Source: Shewanella avicenniae
GTDB taxonomy: Bacteria > Pseudomonadota > Gammaproteobacteria > Enterobacterales > Shewanellaceae
Length of the DNA: 64,000 nt
Direction: 5' to 3'
Assembly (NCBI RefSeq): GCF_017354945.1
Contig: NZ_CP071503.1
Span: 992,001 to 1,056,000 of the forward strand
The position numbers were made by a program, and so were the translations under genes. The number at the start of each line of letters is the position of its first letter. Position 1 is the stretch's first letter. The notes beneath the pieces are model-generated. The model saw nothing but the letters and a program-made list of their open reading frames with translations. It was not told the DNA's origin and ran no database searches. This document shows, piece after piece, positions 6,961 to 15,795 of the stretch.

Positions 6961-8499
6961 CTACAAAATATTCTTCGGCACAATTCTGCGTAATTTCACC
7001 CCGATGCGCTTGGATAAACTCTCGGTGCTGTCGGGGTTAAAGTCTTTGGTGATCTGCCAAGCGTTGTCGGCGTCCATCTCTTTGAGCATCGAGGCTTTCA
7101 TGTCTTGAGTGATCGCGGCTGAGTCAATTACTGTGATGCTTTCGGTGTTCAGGTTGGCGCTGCGGGGATCAAAGTTGTAGGTGCCAATCACTGTGATATG
7201 GTCATCAATGGTCATGGTTTTAGCATGCAGACCAAAGATGGGCACGGTTGCCGAGCGTTTGTACATATGCTCAGACATCACCTTTTGCCTGATTTTGGCA
7301 TCGGGTTTGAATTCATACACTTCTACCCCAGTTGCCAGCAATGCGGCTCTATTGCGTTGATAACCGCTAAACGCTTCTAAGTTGTCGTTCGAGGCCAAGC
7401 TGTTGGTGAGGATTTTAATGTTGATCCCTCGCTGCACCAGTTTGCGCAGAAATGCGCGGTCGCTTTTGGTGGTGATCAAGTAGGGCGTTTGAATCACTAT
7501 GCTGTTGCTGGCGCTTTCTGCCAGTTCCACCAATTTCGCATTGGTAATACTTCCGCCGCCGAGAAAATGGCTGCGGTCATTCTTACCCGGTAGGTCAGCA
7601 ATATATTCCACCTTATCAACGAATAAAAACTTCCCGTCAGCGGCAAGCTGTTTAAAGGTGGCGGGTACATCTTCAATTTCGGCGCGAATTTCAGGGCTAA
7701 AATTGGCCGGATTGCAGGCGTAGGAATGTAGCCGCGAAAACTCTGGATTGGCAGGGGCGGGCAGCTTATCGAACAGCGTGGCGATGGACACGCTGAGCTT
7801 GCTTTGCCAATACTGCTCAAAAGAGCTTTCCACCGCGTGAACAGCTTTGCCGGCCAGAAAAACATCACGGTCTCTGAAATTATATTCGTGGTCAAAGCCA
7901 AAATACTCGTCGGCAATATTGCGGCCACCGGTGATGGCAATCTGCTGATCAACCAAAAACACCTTGTTGTGCATCCGCTGGTTGATGCCGTGAAAATCGG
8001 TCAGCAGCCCAGTCGCCTTTTGGAAAATGTTCTTACCCAAATTCACGTTCGGGTTATAGATTTTAATTTCGATATTTTTATGGGCGTTGAGCATCAATAA
8101 CTCATCGCCGCGCGCTTCCAGCATGATGTCATCCACCAACACCCGCACCTTGACGCCGCGCTCAGCCGCCCGCACTAAATAGTCAGTCGCAATCAAACCC
8201 ACGTTATCAATGGAAAAGATAAAGTATTGTACGTCGATAGTTTTCTCCGCCCGCTCGGCCAGCCAAGCGCGCGACATCATCGCCTCTGTGCCTTGCTCCA
8301 ACACATAAACCCCGGTCTTGTGCTGCATTTCTTCGGCGTAGGGCGCAGTAAATTGAGCGAGCGTTTCGGTAGGTCGGGGTTGCTGCAGCGCACAATAGTC
8401 ACGGTCGGATAACGGCACACTGTCGGGCGCAGCAGCACAGCCTGCGGCAAGCAGCAACAGAGAAGCGAAAACGATATTGATGCAGGTTTTGTTCGACAT
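6961..8499 (-). CDS. Phospholipase D family lipoprotein, ClsC/YmdC-like
   Basis: A member of the phospholipase D superfamily with two catalytic HKD motifs: HNKVFLVD in the first half and HAKTMTIDD in the second, each followed by the expected G.RN/G.YNFDPRS block. This arrangement fits cardiolipin synthase C-type enzymes that form cardiolipin by phosphatidyl transfer. I start at ATG 8499-8497, which puts a lipoprotein signal at the N-terminus (MSNKTCINIVFASLLLLAAG, then Cys); in-frame starts at 8544 and 8568 would bury it. No strong ribosome site precedes 8499, so the start is the least certain point. It stands alone with its own promoter presumably in 8500-8660. Confidence 0.85.
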   Translation of the reverse strand: MSNKTCINIVFASLLLLAAGCAAAPDSVPLSDRDYCALQQPRPTETLAQFTAPYAEEMQHKTGVYVLEQGTEAMMSRAWLAERAEKTIDVQYFIFSIDNVGLIATDYLVRAAERGVKVRVLVDDIMLEARGDELLMLNAHKNIEIKIYNPNVNLGKNIFQKATGLLTDFHGINQRMHNKVFLVDQQIAITGGRNIADEYFGFDHEYNFRDRDVFLAGKAVHAVESSFEQYWQSKLSVSIATLFDKLPAPANPEFSRLHSYACNPANFSPEIRAEIEDVPATFKQLAADGKFLFVDKVEYIADLPGKNDRSHFLGGGSITNAKLVELAESASNSIVIQTPYLITTKSDRAFLRKLVQRGINIKILTNSLASNDNLEAFSGYQRNRAALLATGVEVYEFKPDAKIRQKVMSEHMYKRSATVPIFGLHAKTMTIDDHITVIGTYNFDPRSANLNTESITVIDSAAITQDMKASMLKEMDADNAWQITKDFNPDSTESLSKRIGVKLRRIVPKNIL

Positions 8500-8662
8500 A
8501 AGTGCAGATAATAAAAAACTATTTATCGTGGAATTAAGTAACATACTCGTTGGCGCAACCGATGTCACCGTTATGGTGAAGCGTTAACAGCCCTAACTGA
8601 CATTTCAGCAGCAAACAACCAAGCATAACGCTCAACGATGGGCGCGAACGACCGGAGGCAAA

Positions 8663-9136
8663 GTGAGCAACATCTATCTGTTTGACTGGGGCGATACGCT
8701 GATGGTCGATTTTGTTGAGCAGCAGGGAAAAATGTGTGATTGGCCCACGGTAGCGCTAGTCGATGGTGCGTTAGATGTGCTGAAGCAGCTTGCAGAGCAC
8801 CACCCAATTTACGTCGCAACCAATGCAGCCGATTCAGTTGAAGCAGATATTCAATTAGCCTTTGAGCGCGTGGGGTTAGCACCCTACATTGCCGGATATT
8901 TTTGCAAAGCCAACCTCGGTATTGGCAAAGGAACGCCAGCGTTTTTTCACAAGATCCTCAACACGCTGAATGTTGAACCTGAGGCCGTGATCATGGTGGG
9001 CGATAGCTTCGACAACGACATCGCTCCAGCGCTACAAGCAGGTATCAATGCGATTTGGTTTAATCCAAAGCAGCTCCACCTTGATACCGCCACGCCAGTG
9101 CATCAGATAAGCCACTTGTCACAGCTTTGCAGGTAA
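8663..9136 (+). CDS. HAD-family hydrolase
   Basis: 157 residues, GTG start at 8663 behind CGGAGG. The haloacid-dehalogenase signature is present: motif I as FDWGDTL (nucleophile Asp8, with the usual DxDGT rearranged to DWGDT), motif II TNAAD near residue 53, motif III Lys in GIGKGTP, and motif IV GDSFDNDI near residue 112, followed by INAIWFNP. This predicts a Mg-dependent small-molecule phosphatase or phosphoglycolate-phosphatase-like activity; substrate unknown. It is monocistronic, and its stop is followed almost immediately by a short tandem repeat. Confidence 0.85.
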   Translation: MSNIYLFDWGDTLMVDFVEQQGKMCDWPTVALVDGALDVLKQLAEHHPIYVATNAADSVEADIQLAFERVGLAPYIAGYFCKANLGIGKGTPAFFHKILNTLNVEPEAVIMVGDSFDNDIAPALQAGINAIWFNPKQLHLDTATPVHQISHLSQLCR

Positions 9137-9138
9137 CC

Positions 9139-9180
9139 ACTTTGCCGTTAACTACTTTGCCATTAACTACTTTGCCATTG
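9139..9180. repeat. 15-bp tandem repeat, about 2.8 copies
   Basis: ACTTTGCCGTTAACT (9139-9153), ACTTTGCCATTAACT (9154-9168) and a partial ACTTTGCCATTG (9169-9180), beginning two bases after the HAD gene stop codon. Confidence 0.85.
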
Positions 9181-9256
9181 CTCTCCAAACTTCGATGCGG
9201 GTTTGCTTCAAAGTAAGTTCGATAATTTGGTTAGATTTTCGGCGGCTTAACTTACC

Positions 9257-10720
9257 TCACACCGAGTTTTGGCTCAGCGATTTCAGGTATTCCGACGGTG
9301 TTTGTGCGGTAGTTTTTTTAAAGCTGGCGCTGAAATAAGACAGATTGCTAAAGCCGCTGAGATGTGCCGCGACTTTGATGCTGTTGCCATTTTGCAGCAG
9401 CAGTTTGGCTTGATTAATCCGATGTTCGCGCAACAAGGCTGAGGGGGATTTAGCAAAACAGTGCTGGGTTTTGCGGTGTAAGGTGCGCTCGGTGCAGTTC
9501 AGTAGCTGAGCTAACTGGGTCACGTTAAAGTTTTCCTCCGCATAATGTTGGTTTAGCGCCCGTTGAAATTTCTCTTCAAAGTCCAAGTCGGCTTCCGGTT
9601 CTACTAGCGTGTCCGGTTTGGTTAGCAGCTGTTGTTGGAATTGAATATCTGGCATTTGCTGTAGCTGATGATGCAGTTGGTTTAACGCGCGCTGTAATTT
9701 CTTACTGCAACTGTTGACCGCCACCGGGTCATCTTGCCGTTGTTGCAACTGCTCTAACTGTTGCTGCATTAGCGTCAATGGTATTTGCAGTTCAATACTA
9801 AGCTGCTGCACTAAGCGCTGTCGATTGACGATTTCGGTACTCAAGCTGGCGGTGCGTTCTGCCACTTGTTGTTCAAGCTCGCTGGTACGCTGATTTTTCT
9901 GCTGCATTAATGCCACGTAGTACTGCTCATTGAGCGCTAATGCCTGCTCCTTTTGATTCAACTCCGCATGAAACGCATCAATGACTTCGCGATGATAGCG
10001 GTCAAATACATGGTGGCTTTGCAGATAGCGGCGGCAGAACACCCCCGCTAACAGGTAGCCCGTTAGCCAACGTATTCGCTGCCAGAGGTTTTCACCTTGA
10101 AACTGAAACTCCAGCCGTGAGTAACCCAGTTGCCCCTCGCTCCCCAGTTGATCGGTCTCGATGCGGCCAGTTGCATTTTGATAGCCAAACAGCTCCAGCG
10201 TGCCGATGTAACAGCCAAGGTTTTGCTCAGTGATTGTGTGGTTGTGAATCACCCCCGGCAGATACTTGAGTTCGACACAGCCGCCGCTGCAGCTGAAGTG
10301 CGACAGCAACACGGCTTTGGTTTGGTTGAACTGACGATTGATTTTATCGACCAGCCGTACGCTGTGCTCTGGCCCGAGCAGATGTAAGAATGCCGCCATA
10401 ACGTGGTTGCTGTTGGCGGGCATATTCTTGACCGTATGGCGGCCAATTTCAAAGGCGTTGTAAGGCAGCTTGCCGAGGTTGCTAAAGATTTTGCTGTTGA
10501 GCCACGAGGGCACCCAATGGCGGCCATTGGTGAGGTATTCGTAGCTGATCGGCTGGCCATCCATCTGGTAACACGGCGATGGGCTGAGGTTGGCGCCAAG
10601 CACATCGGCAAACAAGCGCTCAATGTCGGCGCTATCGCCGTATTGGCGAATATAATCGACCATCGCGGCGTAATTACGGCAGCAAACTTTAGGCGAATTA
10701 TCTCCAGCAAAATCAATCAT
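9257..10720 (-). CDS. AraC-family regulator with large sensor-like N-terminus and coiled coil
   Basis: 487 residues from ATG 10720 with AAGG four bases upstream. Three parts can be seen: an unrecognised N-terminal domain of about 230 residues that includes Cys-rich spots (VCCRNY, FSCSGGCVEL); a long Gln-rich coiled coil (about 255-370) with the ELEQQVAERTASL phrase typical of histidine-kinase linkers; and a C-terminal AraC/HTH_18 domain (about 395-482, with FNVTQLAQLLNCTERTLHRK and SGFSNLSYFSASFKK). No kinase catalytic residues are visible. It looks like a one-component regulator whose sensor replaces the sugar-binding domain of classical AraC. Ligand and targets are unknown. Confidence 0.8.
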   Translation of the reverse strand: MIDFAGDNSPKVCCRNYAAMVDYIRQYGDSADIERLFADVLGANLSPSPCYQMDGQPISYEYLTNGRHWVPSWLNSKIFSNLGKLPYNAFEIGRHTVKNMPANSNHVMAAFLHLLGPEHSVRLVDKINRQFNQTKAVLLSHFSCSGGCVELKYLPGVIHNHTITEQNLGCYIGTLELFGYQNATGRIETDQLGSEGQLGYSRLEFQFQGENLWQRIRWLTGYLLAGVFCRRYLQSHHVFDRYHREVIDAFHAELNQKEQALALNEQYYVALMQQKNQRTSELEQQVAERTASLSTEIVNRQRLVQQLSIELQIPLTLMQQQLEQLQQRQDDPVAVNSCSKKLQRALNQLHHQLQQMPDIQFQQQLLTKPDTLVEPEADLDFEEKFQRALNQHYAEENFNVTQLAQLLNCTERTLHRKTQHCFAKSPSALLREHRINQAKLLLQNGNSIKVAAHLSGFSNLSYFSASFKKTTAQTPSEYLKSLSQNSV

Positions 10721-11162
10721 TAACCTTATTCCACCAGTCGCTGTTATTGTTTGGGAGGATTATAAAAAATCGGATGTTGTTATCGTTACTCAATATCAGA
10801 CAAGCGCTTGCGAATTTCGGACAAATCAGCAGAAAGCGGGCCACGATGGTACTTTTAAGTTGTTAGCTCGATTACAACAGAAGATATCCATCGCTGTTTC
10901 TATTAGATACGATGTCTGCATCTGCTCGGTTAGCTTCAGGTACCGCGTAAATCTGTAACGGTAAAACGCAGTTGCCTGCCCCCACGCCAAACTCAACACC
11001 GTATTAAACGCTCTGCTAACAGTGCGAGGGGATTGGCACTTTTTATCGAAACAGACCACAATAGCGCCCGCGCCGCAAAGCATAGGTGATGTGTGCTGGC
11101 AATCTGGTGTTGACGCTTCAATGTCGAAGCGAGAAAGAGCTAAAGAGAGAAAGAGAACGATT
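10721..11162. other. Intergenic stretch between divergent AraC-type gene and rlmF
   Basis: About 440 bases without a credible gene; overlapping open frames on both strands lack ribosome sites and family resemblance. It must hold the two divergent promoters, which I could not place. Confidence 0.5.
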
Positions 11163-12305
11163 ATGGCTAAATCGGCTAAACCTGCGATGAACCCTGTGGC
11201 AAAGGGCAAGCCTGCCGGCAAAAAGCCGAACAAGCCAACGCAGCCAGCATTAACATCAGCCAAAAAAACGGGTGATAAAGTAACTGGAAAGGCCAGCACT
11301 TCATCAAACCTCAAGTTTGAAGTGATGCAAGGTGTTGCAGGGTTGCACCCGCGTAATCGCCATCAAGGCAGTTACGATTTTACCGCATTGGTAACCGCCG
11401 AGCCTGCCCTTAAATCGTTTGTGACCCAAAACCCTCATGGGCAAGACACTATTCCCTTTGCCAATCCTGAGGCGGTAAAGCTACTCAACAAGGCGTTGCT
11501 GGCGCATCATTACGCAGTGCGCCAATGGGATATTCCTGCGGGGTTTTTATGTCCGCCCATTCCCGGTCGTGCTGACTATATTCATCGGCTCGCAGCCTTG
11601 CTGTATGCCGATTGCCCCTCATTGCAACAAGCCCCTGTGCGGCTGTTAGATATTGGCGTGGGGGCGAACTGTATCTACCCGATTATTGCCGCGGTGGAGT
11701 ATGGCTGGCGCGTGGTGGGCAGCGATATTGATCCCGTGTCGGTCAAAAACGCGCAACTGATTGCCCGCAGTAATCCTGTGCTCGGGCAACAGATTGAATG
11801 CCGTTTACAGCAACGGCCGCAAGCGATTTTCAGCGGTATCATTGCCGAGGGTGAGCGTTATGCGGTGACCAGTTGTAATCCGCCATTTCACAGTTCGCTG
11901 GCAGAAGCGCAGCAGGGCACCCAACGCAAATTAGCCAATCTGCAGAAAAATCAGCAGCAACGCGGTTCAAAAGCTGCAACGCATTCTACGCCAATGGCGG
12001 CCAATGCAGGGAAAGCCGCACTTAATTTCGGTGGTCAAAAAGCCGAGTTATGGTGCCCAGGTGGTGAAGCGGCCTTCCTGAAAAATATGGCCTTTGAAAG
12101 TGCCCAATATGCCAAGCAAGTGCTGTGGTTTAGCAGCTTAATCTCCAAAAATGACAATGTGCGCTGGATGCGAAAGCAGCTTGAAAAAGCCGGAGCTGTA
12201 GAAGCTAAGGTGGTTGAAATGGCGCAAGGGCAAAAGATCAGCCGCTTTATCGCCTGGAGTTTTTTAAACCAAGCACAACGGCAGCAGTGGTGTGCTCAGC
12301 CCTGA
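11163..12305 (+). CDS. rlmF: 23S rRNA adenine-N6 methyltransferase RlmF
   Basis: Methylates A1618 of 23S rRNA using S-adenosylmethionine. The core aligns with E. coli RlmF (YbiN): [45 protein letters not shown], then the Rossmann glycine motif [13 protein letters not shown] and the catalytic NPPF in [11 protein letters not shown] Lys/Pro/Ala-rich extension of about 60 residues precedes the core; RNA-binding is a fair guess for it. I start at ATG 11163 after a purine-rich AGAGAAAGAGAACG; an in-frame ATG at 11121 is possible. Confidence 0.92.
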   Translation: MAKSAKPAMNPVAKGKPAGKKPNKPTQPALTSAKKTGDKVTGKASTSSNLKFEVMQGVAGLHPRNRHQGSYDFTALVTAEPALKSFVTQNPHGQDTIPFANPEAVKLLNKALLAHHYAVRQWDIPAGFLCPPIPGRADYIHRLAALLYADCPSLQQAPVRLLDIGVGANCIYPIIAAVEYGWRVVGSDIDPVSVKNAQLIARSNPVLGQQIECRLQQRPQAIFSGIIAEGERYAVTSCNPPFHSSLAEAQQGTQRKLANLQKNQQQRGSKAATHSTPMAANAGKAALNFGGQKAELWCPGGEAAFLKNMAFESAQYAKQVLWFSSLISKNDNVRWMRKQLEKAGAVEAKVVEMAQGQKISRFIAWSFLNQAQRQQWCAQP

Positions 12306-12416
12306 ATGTTGGCGCTGGCTGTTGCCGCCGCTATTGGTGTGATTCCAAATGGCCAAAGCTGGGGTGAGCTTGGTGCCAATTTATCGCAGTATCTCATTGA
12401 TATTCATCTCAAATAA
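12306..12416 (+). CDS. Possible short ORF of 36 aa or gene remnant
   Basis: ATG 12306 immediately follows the rlmF stop (TGAATG) and opens 36 codons to TAA 12414-12416 (MLALAVAAAIGVIPNGQSWG). The hydrophobic start and tight coupling to rlmF allow translation, but there is no recognised family and it may be a decayed gene end. Confidence 0.25.
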   Translation: MLALAVAAAIGVIPNGQSWGELGANLSQYLIDIHLK

Positions 12417-12561
12417 ATCTTCATTAAGCGTTTGCTGAACTATCGATATATAAAAGATTACACATAGCTCGAGGCTCGGCTAAAATAGCGCTGTGTGGGG
12501 GCGTCCGCGCGAGTGGCGCGAGACAACAATGATGAATTTGGCCGTTCTACGGAGAGATAGC

Positions 12562-13371
12562 ATGACAAAGCAAAAGCAGGTATTGGCGCTAAGTTTGGGG
12601 GCTGCGCTGATGATGGGTTCTATGCACGCCAGTGCCGCAACAGAGACAATTGAATTGCGCGCTGCGGGTAGCTTAAAGGCGGCGATGACAGAAATTGTGA
12701 ACAGTTATCAAGCTGAGACCAACCATGCGGTGGCAATGCAATTTGGCCCATCTGGCTTACTGCGTAAGCGCATCGAAGAGGGCGAAAAAGTTGACCTGTT
12801 CGCTTCTGCTAACATGAAGCACCCAGAAGCACTTGTCGCGGCCAATAAAGGCGACAAAGTCTCCATGTTTGCCCGCAATGAACTGTGCGCACTGGCGCAA
12901 CAGAACGTGCCCTTGACCAGTGAAAACTTGCTCGACACCCTGCTCGATCCACAAATTAAGTTGGGCACTTCTACGCCAAAATCAGACCCTGCCGGTGACT
13001 ATGCGTGGATGTTGTTTGCCAAGGCAGAAGCGGTAAAAGCGAATGCACAAGCGGCGTTAGAGCAAAAGGCGTTGAAACTGACAGGTGACAAAACCAGTGC
13101 TAAAGCACCGGAAGGTCGTAACCCTTATGGTTGGGTGATGGAAAACAAACGTGCTGATGTGTTTCTTACCTATTGCACCAACGCTAAGTTAGCCCAGAAA
13201 CAAGTCCCCGATTTGAAGATTGTGGCAATCCCACCAGCGCTCGCAGTGGGCGCTAATTATGGTTTGCTGGTGTTGAAAGACGCTAATCCAAACACGCAAG
13301 CCTTGGCGAATTATATTCTGTCTGACAAAGGTCAGGCGATTTTGGCCAGCTACGGTTTTAAACAACCTTAA
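12562..13371 (+). CDS. ModA-like periplasmic substrate-binding protein
   Basis: 269 residues from ATG 12562 (GGAGAGATAG upstream; an upstream in-frame start at 12493 would add residues in front of the signal peptide). Residues 1-26 form a Sec signal (MTKQKQVLALSLGAALMMGS through ASA). The mature part has the molybdate-binding-protein pattern: AAGSLKAAMTEI, GPSGLLRKRIEEGEKVDLFA, GTSTPKSDPAGDYAW and a C-terminal ILSDKGQAIL. No modB or modC is adjacent, so either it serves a distant transporter or binds another oxyanion or ligand. Its last codons are followed by a strong terminator. Confidence 0.8.
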   Translation: MTKQKQVLALSLGAALMMGSMHASAATETIELRAAGSLKAAMTEIVNSYQAETNHAVAMQFGPSGLLRKRIEEGEKVDLFASANMKHPEALVAANKGDKVSMFARNELCALAQQNVPLTSENLLDTLLDPQIKLGTSTPKSDPAGDYAWMLFAKAEAVKANAQAALEQKALKLTGDKTSAKAPEGRNPYGWVMENKRADVFLTYCTNAKLAQKQVPDLKIVAIPPALAVGANYGLLVLKDANPNTQALANYILSDKGQAILASYGFKQP

Positions 13372-13402
13372 GTCTTGTTTAGCTCGGTGTGATTAACGTG
13401 GT

Positions 13403-13432
13403 GAGGCGAACAATCGGTTCGCCTCTTTTTTT
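13403..13432 (+). terminator. Rho-independent terminator after ModA-like gene
   Basis: GAGGCGAAC, loop AATCG, GTTCGCCTC, then seven Ts. Confidence 0.9.
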
Positions 13433-13605
13433 GGCTTCGCTGGGTGGTGCTGGTCAACGCGGCGCTTACCAACAAATATTTGCGGCAATTGCTGGTGTCA
13501 TGCAGCACAGAGTCTATTCTCAATAAGACAGTGTGATTACGTAAGTCTTTGGCATTACAGTGGCTAAGTTATCCTTGCCATCTGTGCCGAGCCGCAAGGG
13601 CAAGT

Positions 13606-15279
13606 ATGGATAACACCACGTTATTAATACAGTTGATCTTTGTTACTGGCCTGAACGGGCTACTCACCTTTGTGTTTATTTCTAAACAACTCAACCATTA
13701 TGTCAGCCTTTATTGGCGCATCTCGGCCATTCTGCTGTTTTGTTCAACCTGCTTTTTTGCCTGGCTCGAGCATTATCTCAGCGCCTTTGTTATCGTTTTT
13801 TCTCACTATCTGTTTTTTTTGAGCATCATGTTTCAGCTGTCGGCGGCAGTGTACTTTGAAATCAGCCGCAAACTGTTCACTAAAATTGAGCTGGTGCTGC
13901 TGTCTGCTGTGTTCATCGCGGGTTTTGGGTGGTTTAGCTATGTCGACGAAGATTTTAAATCGCGGATTGTGGTCATCTGGACAATGTTGGCACTGCTGGG
14001 GACGTATGCCATCTATTTTGTGTTTGTAAAACATCGGCAACCGACAACTAAAGCCGTGGGGATCTGGATTCTATTTGGCTTGACCGTATGCCTGCATCTC
14101 GTGGGGGCATTACTCACGTTAAATGATGCTACCGCGGTGTCACTCTACAAAAGCGGCTTATTAAACACCATTGCGCTGGTGTATTTGGGGATGTACATCA
14201 TCACCTTTTTTGTGGGGATGCAGCATGCCACTATTCGCGCGCAAACGTTTCAGCTGCAACAAGAAAAAGATCGCACGGCGCACCTGTTTGAGTTTCTCCA
14301 TGCTACCGCTCAAGACCTTGAGTTTTCGAGTCTTTACGCCTCTATTGAAAATATTTTGCAGAGTTCCTTTAACGTGGGTACTGGGGCAATTTTTATTCGT
14401 GATGAAGCGGTTAGCGGCATTTTCAACATGAGTTACTGCTTTGATGAACTGGGGTTGCCGATTGAAAAATTTAAGTCGGTCAGCAATAACATGGGGCTTG
14501 CTGGCGCGGCGATTGCGCAAGGACGGGCGATTAAGGTGAGCGTTGATCAATATCACCAGTATGTCGACCCGGCCATTGTGCAGCAATTTAAAGCCAAAGG
14601 GGTGACTCATTTGGTCAGTATCCCGTTAATCGTTGGCGAGCAAGCGCTGGGCGCGGTCACCATTATTTACTCGGCTCATCGGCCGATTAACCAGCTGTTT
14701 GACATTGAATTTTTCTCGTATCTCGGTGAGCAGATCGCCTTGGTGATCAACAATGCTGTGCTTTATAAAAAGGTGACCTATTTAGCCACCACAGATCCAT
14801 TGACCGGCTTGTTTAACCGCCGACGCTTTAAAGAGTTGGTGAAATTAGAACAAAACCGCATGAAGCGGCAGCAACGATGCTTCACCATTGCCTTACTGGA
14901 TATTGACCACTTTAAATCGATCAACGACAGCTTTGGTCATGATAGTGGTGACAAGGTGCTGCAGGCGGTTGCTGCCATGCTGAAACAAACCTGTCGTGAA
15001 GCGGATTCTATTTGTCGTTGGGGCGGCGAGGAGTTTGTGGTGTTACTGGTGGAAACCGGCTTAAGTGAAGCCAATGTGGTGGCGGAGCGGATTCGGCAAG
15101 AGTGTTCAGCCCTGCAGGTGTCAGGCTTAGCGCAGCGGACGGTAACCGTAAGTATTGGGTTGGCTGAGTTGCGGCCAAGTGATCTGTCAGTCGAAGATTT
15201 GATTAATCGCGCTGATAAAGCCTTGTATCAAGCGAAGGCGCGTGGCCGCAATTGTGTGGTGAGCGACTTAGCCGGTTAA
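13606..15279 (+). CDS. Membrane GAF-GGDEF diguanylate cyclase
   Basis: 557 residues from ATG 13606, chosen for AAGGG seven bases upstream and because it puts the first membrane helix at the N-terminus. About seven hydrophobic helices (residues about 5-205) are followed by a coiled linker, a GAF domain (about 230-370) and a GGDEF domain (about 385-550). The active site reads RWGGEEF, with an intact inhibitory I-site READ five residues upstream, so it should make c-di-GMP and be product-inhibited. The sensor input of the membrane part is unknown. It ends in a bidirectional terminator shared with the tetraheme cytochrome gene. Confidence 0.92.
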   Translation: MDNTTLLIQLIFVTGLNGLLTFVFISKQLNHYVSLYWRISAILLFCSTCFFAWLEHYLSAFVIVFSHYLFFLSIMFQLSAAVYFEISRKLFTKIELVLLSAVFIAGFGWFSYVDEDFKSRIVVIWTMLALLGTYAIYFVFVKHRQPTTKAVGIWILFGLTVCLHLVGALLTLNDATAVSLYKSGLLNTIALVYLGMYIITFFVGMQHATIRAQTFQLQQEKDRTAHLFEFLHATAQDLEFSSLYASIENILQSSFNVGTGAIFIRDEAVSGIFNMSYCFDELGLPIEKFKSVSNNMGLAGAAIAQGRAIKVSVDQYHQYVDPAIVQQFKAKGVTHLVSIPLIVGEQALGAVTIIYSAHRPINQLFDIEFFSYLGEQIALVINNAVLYKKVTYLATTDPLTGLFNRRRFKELVKLEQNRMKRQQRCFTIALLDIDHFKSINDSFGHDSGDKVLQAVAAMLKQTCREADSICRWGGEEFVVLLVETGLSEANVVAERIRQECSALQVSGLAQRTVTVSIGLAELRPSDLSVEDLINRADKALYQAKARGRNCVVSDLAG

Positions 15280-15304
15280 GCTAAGTCTTGGCGGCTTACC
15301 AAAG

Positions 15305-15336
15305 AAAAAGGCGAACCAAAAATGGTTCGCCTTTTT
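15305..15336. terminator. Bidirectional terminator between convergent genes
   Basis: AAAAAGGCGAACC at 15305-15317 pairs with GGTTCGCCTTTTT at 15324-15336. A-rich and T-rich flanks allow termination on both strands. Confidence 0.9.
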
Positions 15337-15365
15337 GCATATCAACAAGCGCTTAGCTCACGTTT

Positions 15366-15722
15366 CTAGGGTACTTTGAAATCAAAACGTGGGTGACATG
15401 CAATACATGAGTTTTTAGATGGCTGGTGAACTTGGTGACACTTAGCACAATCTGTTTGAGTACCTTCGTGACGGTTGTTGTGCACGTTGGTAGGTTTCAT
15501 GTCTTTGGTTTTTTGAGCCAGTTTTTCAGGGTTATGACATTTTTGACATTTTGTCATTGGCACTGCTTCACGTGGTGTTGCATCACCGTGGCAAGAAGCA
15601 CATTTGATGCCTTTTGCGAAGTGAGTTTGGTCCAGTAAAGTATCGCCTTTTGCCATAGTGCTACCAGCAAATACAGTCAATGCTGCAGCAAGTACGATGT
15701 TGAATAATTTGAAATTCTTCAT
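15366..15722 (-). CDS. Periplasmic tetraheme cytochrome c, reductase heme subunit
   Basis: 118 residues: a Sec signal peptide (MKNFKLFNIVLAAALTVFAG through TMA) and four CxxCH heme sites, CASCH, CQKCH, CAKCH and CIACH, plus spare His residues for bis-His ligation. The layout matches the tetraheme domain of Shewanella flavocytochrome c and the small tetraheme cytochrome. It lies 73 bases downstream of the Tat-exported flavoprotein on the same strand, so the pair probably forms a split flavocytochrome in which this subunit passes electrons from the quinol-linked CymA-type donor to the flavin. That partnership is inferred from gene order. Confidence 0.93.
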   Translation of the reverse strand: MKNFKLFNIVLAAALTVFAGSTMAKGDTLLDQTHFAKGIKCASCHGDATPREAVPMTKCQKCHNPEKLAQKTKDMKPTNVHNNRHEGTQTDCAKCHQVHQPSKNSCIACHPRFDFKVP

Positions 15723-15755
15723 TTTGTCTTTTCCATTTATCTTATTCGGTAAAAC

Positions 15756-15774
15756 GCGCCTAGCGACTAGGCGC
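15756..15774. repeat. Intercistronic hairpin between flavoprotein and cytochrome genes
   Basis: GCGCCTAG, loop CGA, CTAGGCGC: a perfect 8-bp stem without a T run. It could stabilise one cistron or partly attenuate transcription into the cytochrome gene. Confidence 0.6.
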
Positions 15775-15795
15775 CCCGTCTGCTAACGCTGTTAA

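Noticed and set aside
7497-7952. 151-codon minus-strand frame inside the phospholipase D gene
   Set aside because: A shadow of the HKD-motif gene in another frame; no ribosome site.
10826-11314. 162-codon open frame on the minus strand
   Set aside because: It overlaps the rlmF N-terminal coding region and its intergenic leader, has no ribosome site and no family resemblance; its hydrophobic run is the antisense of a Lys/Pro/Ala-rich stretch.
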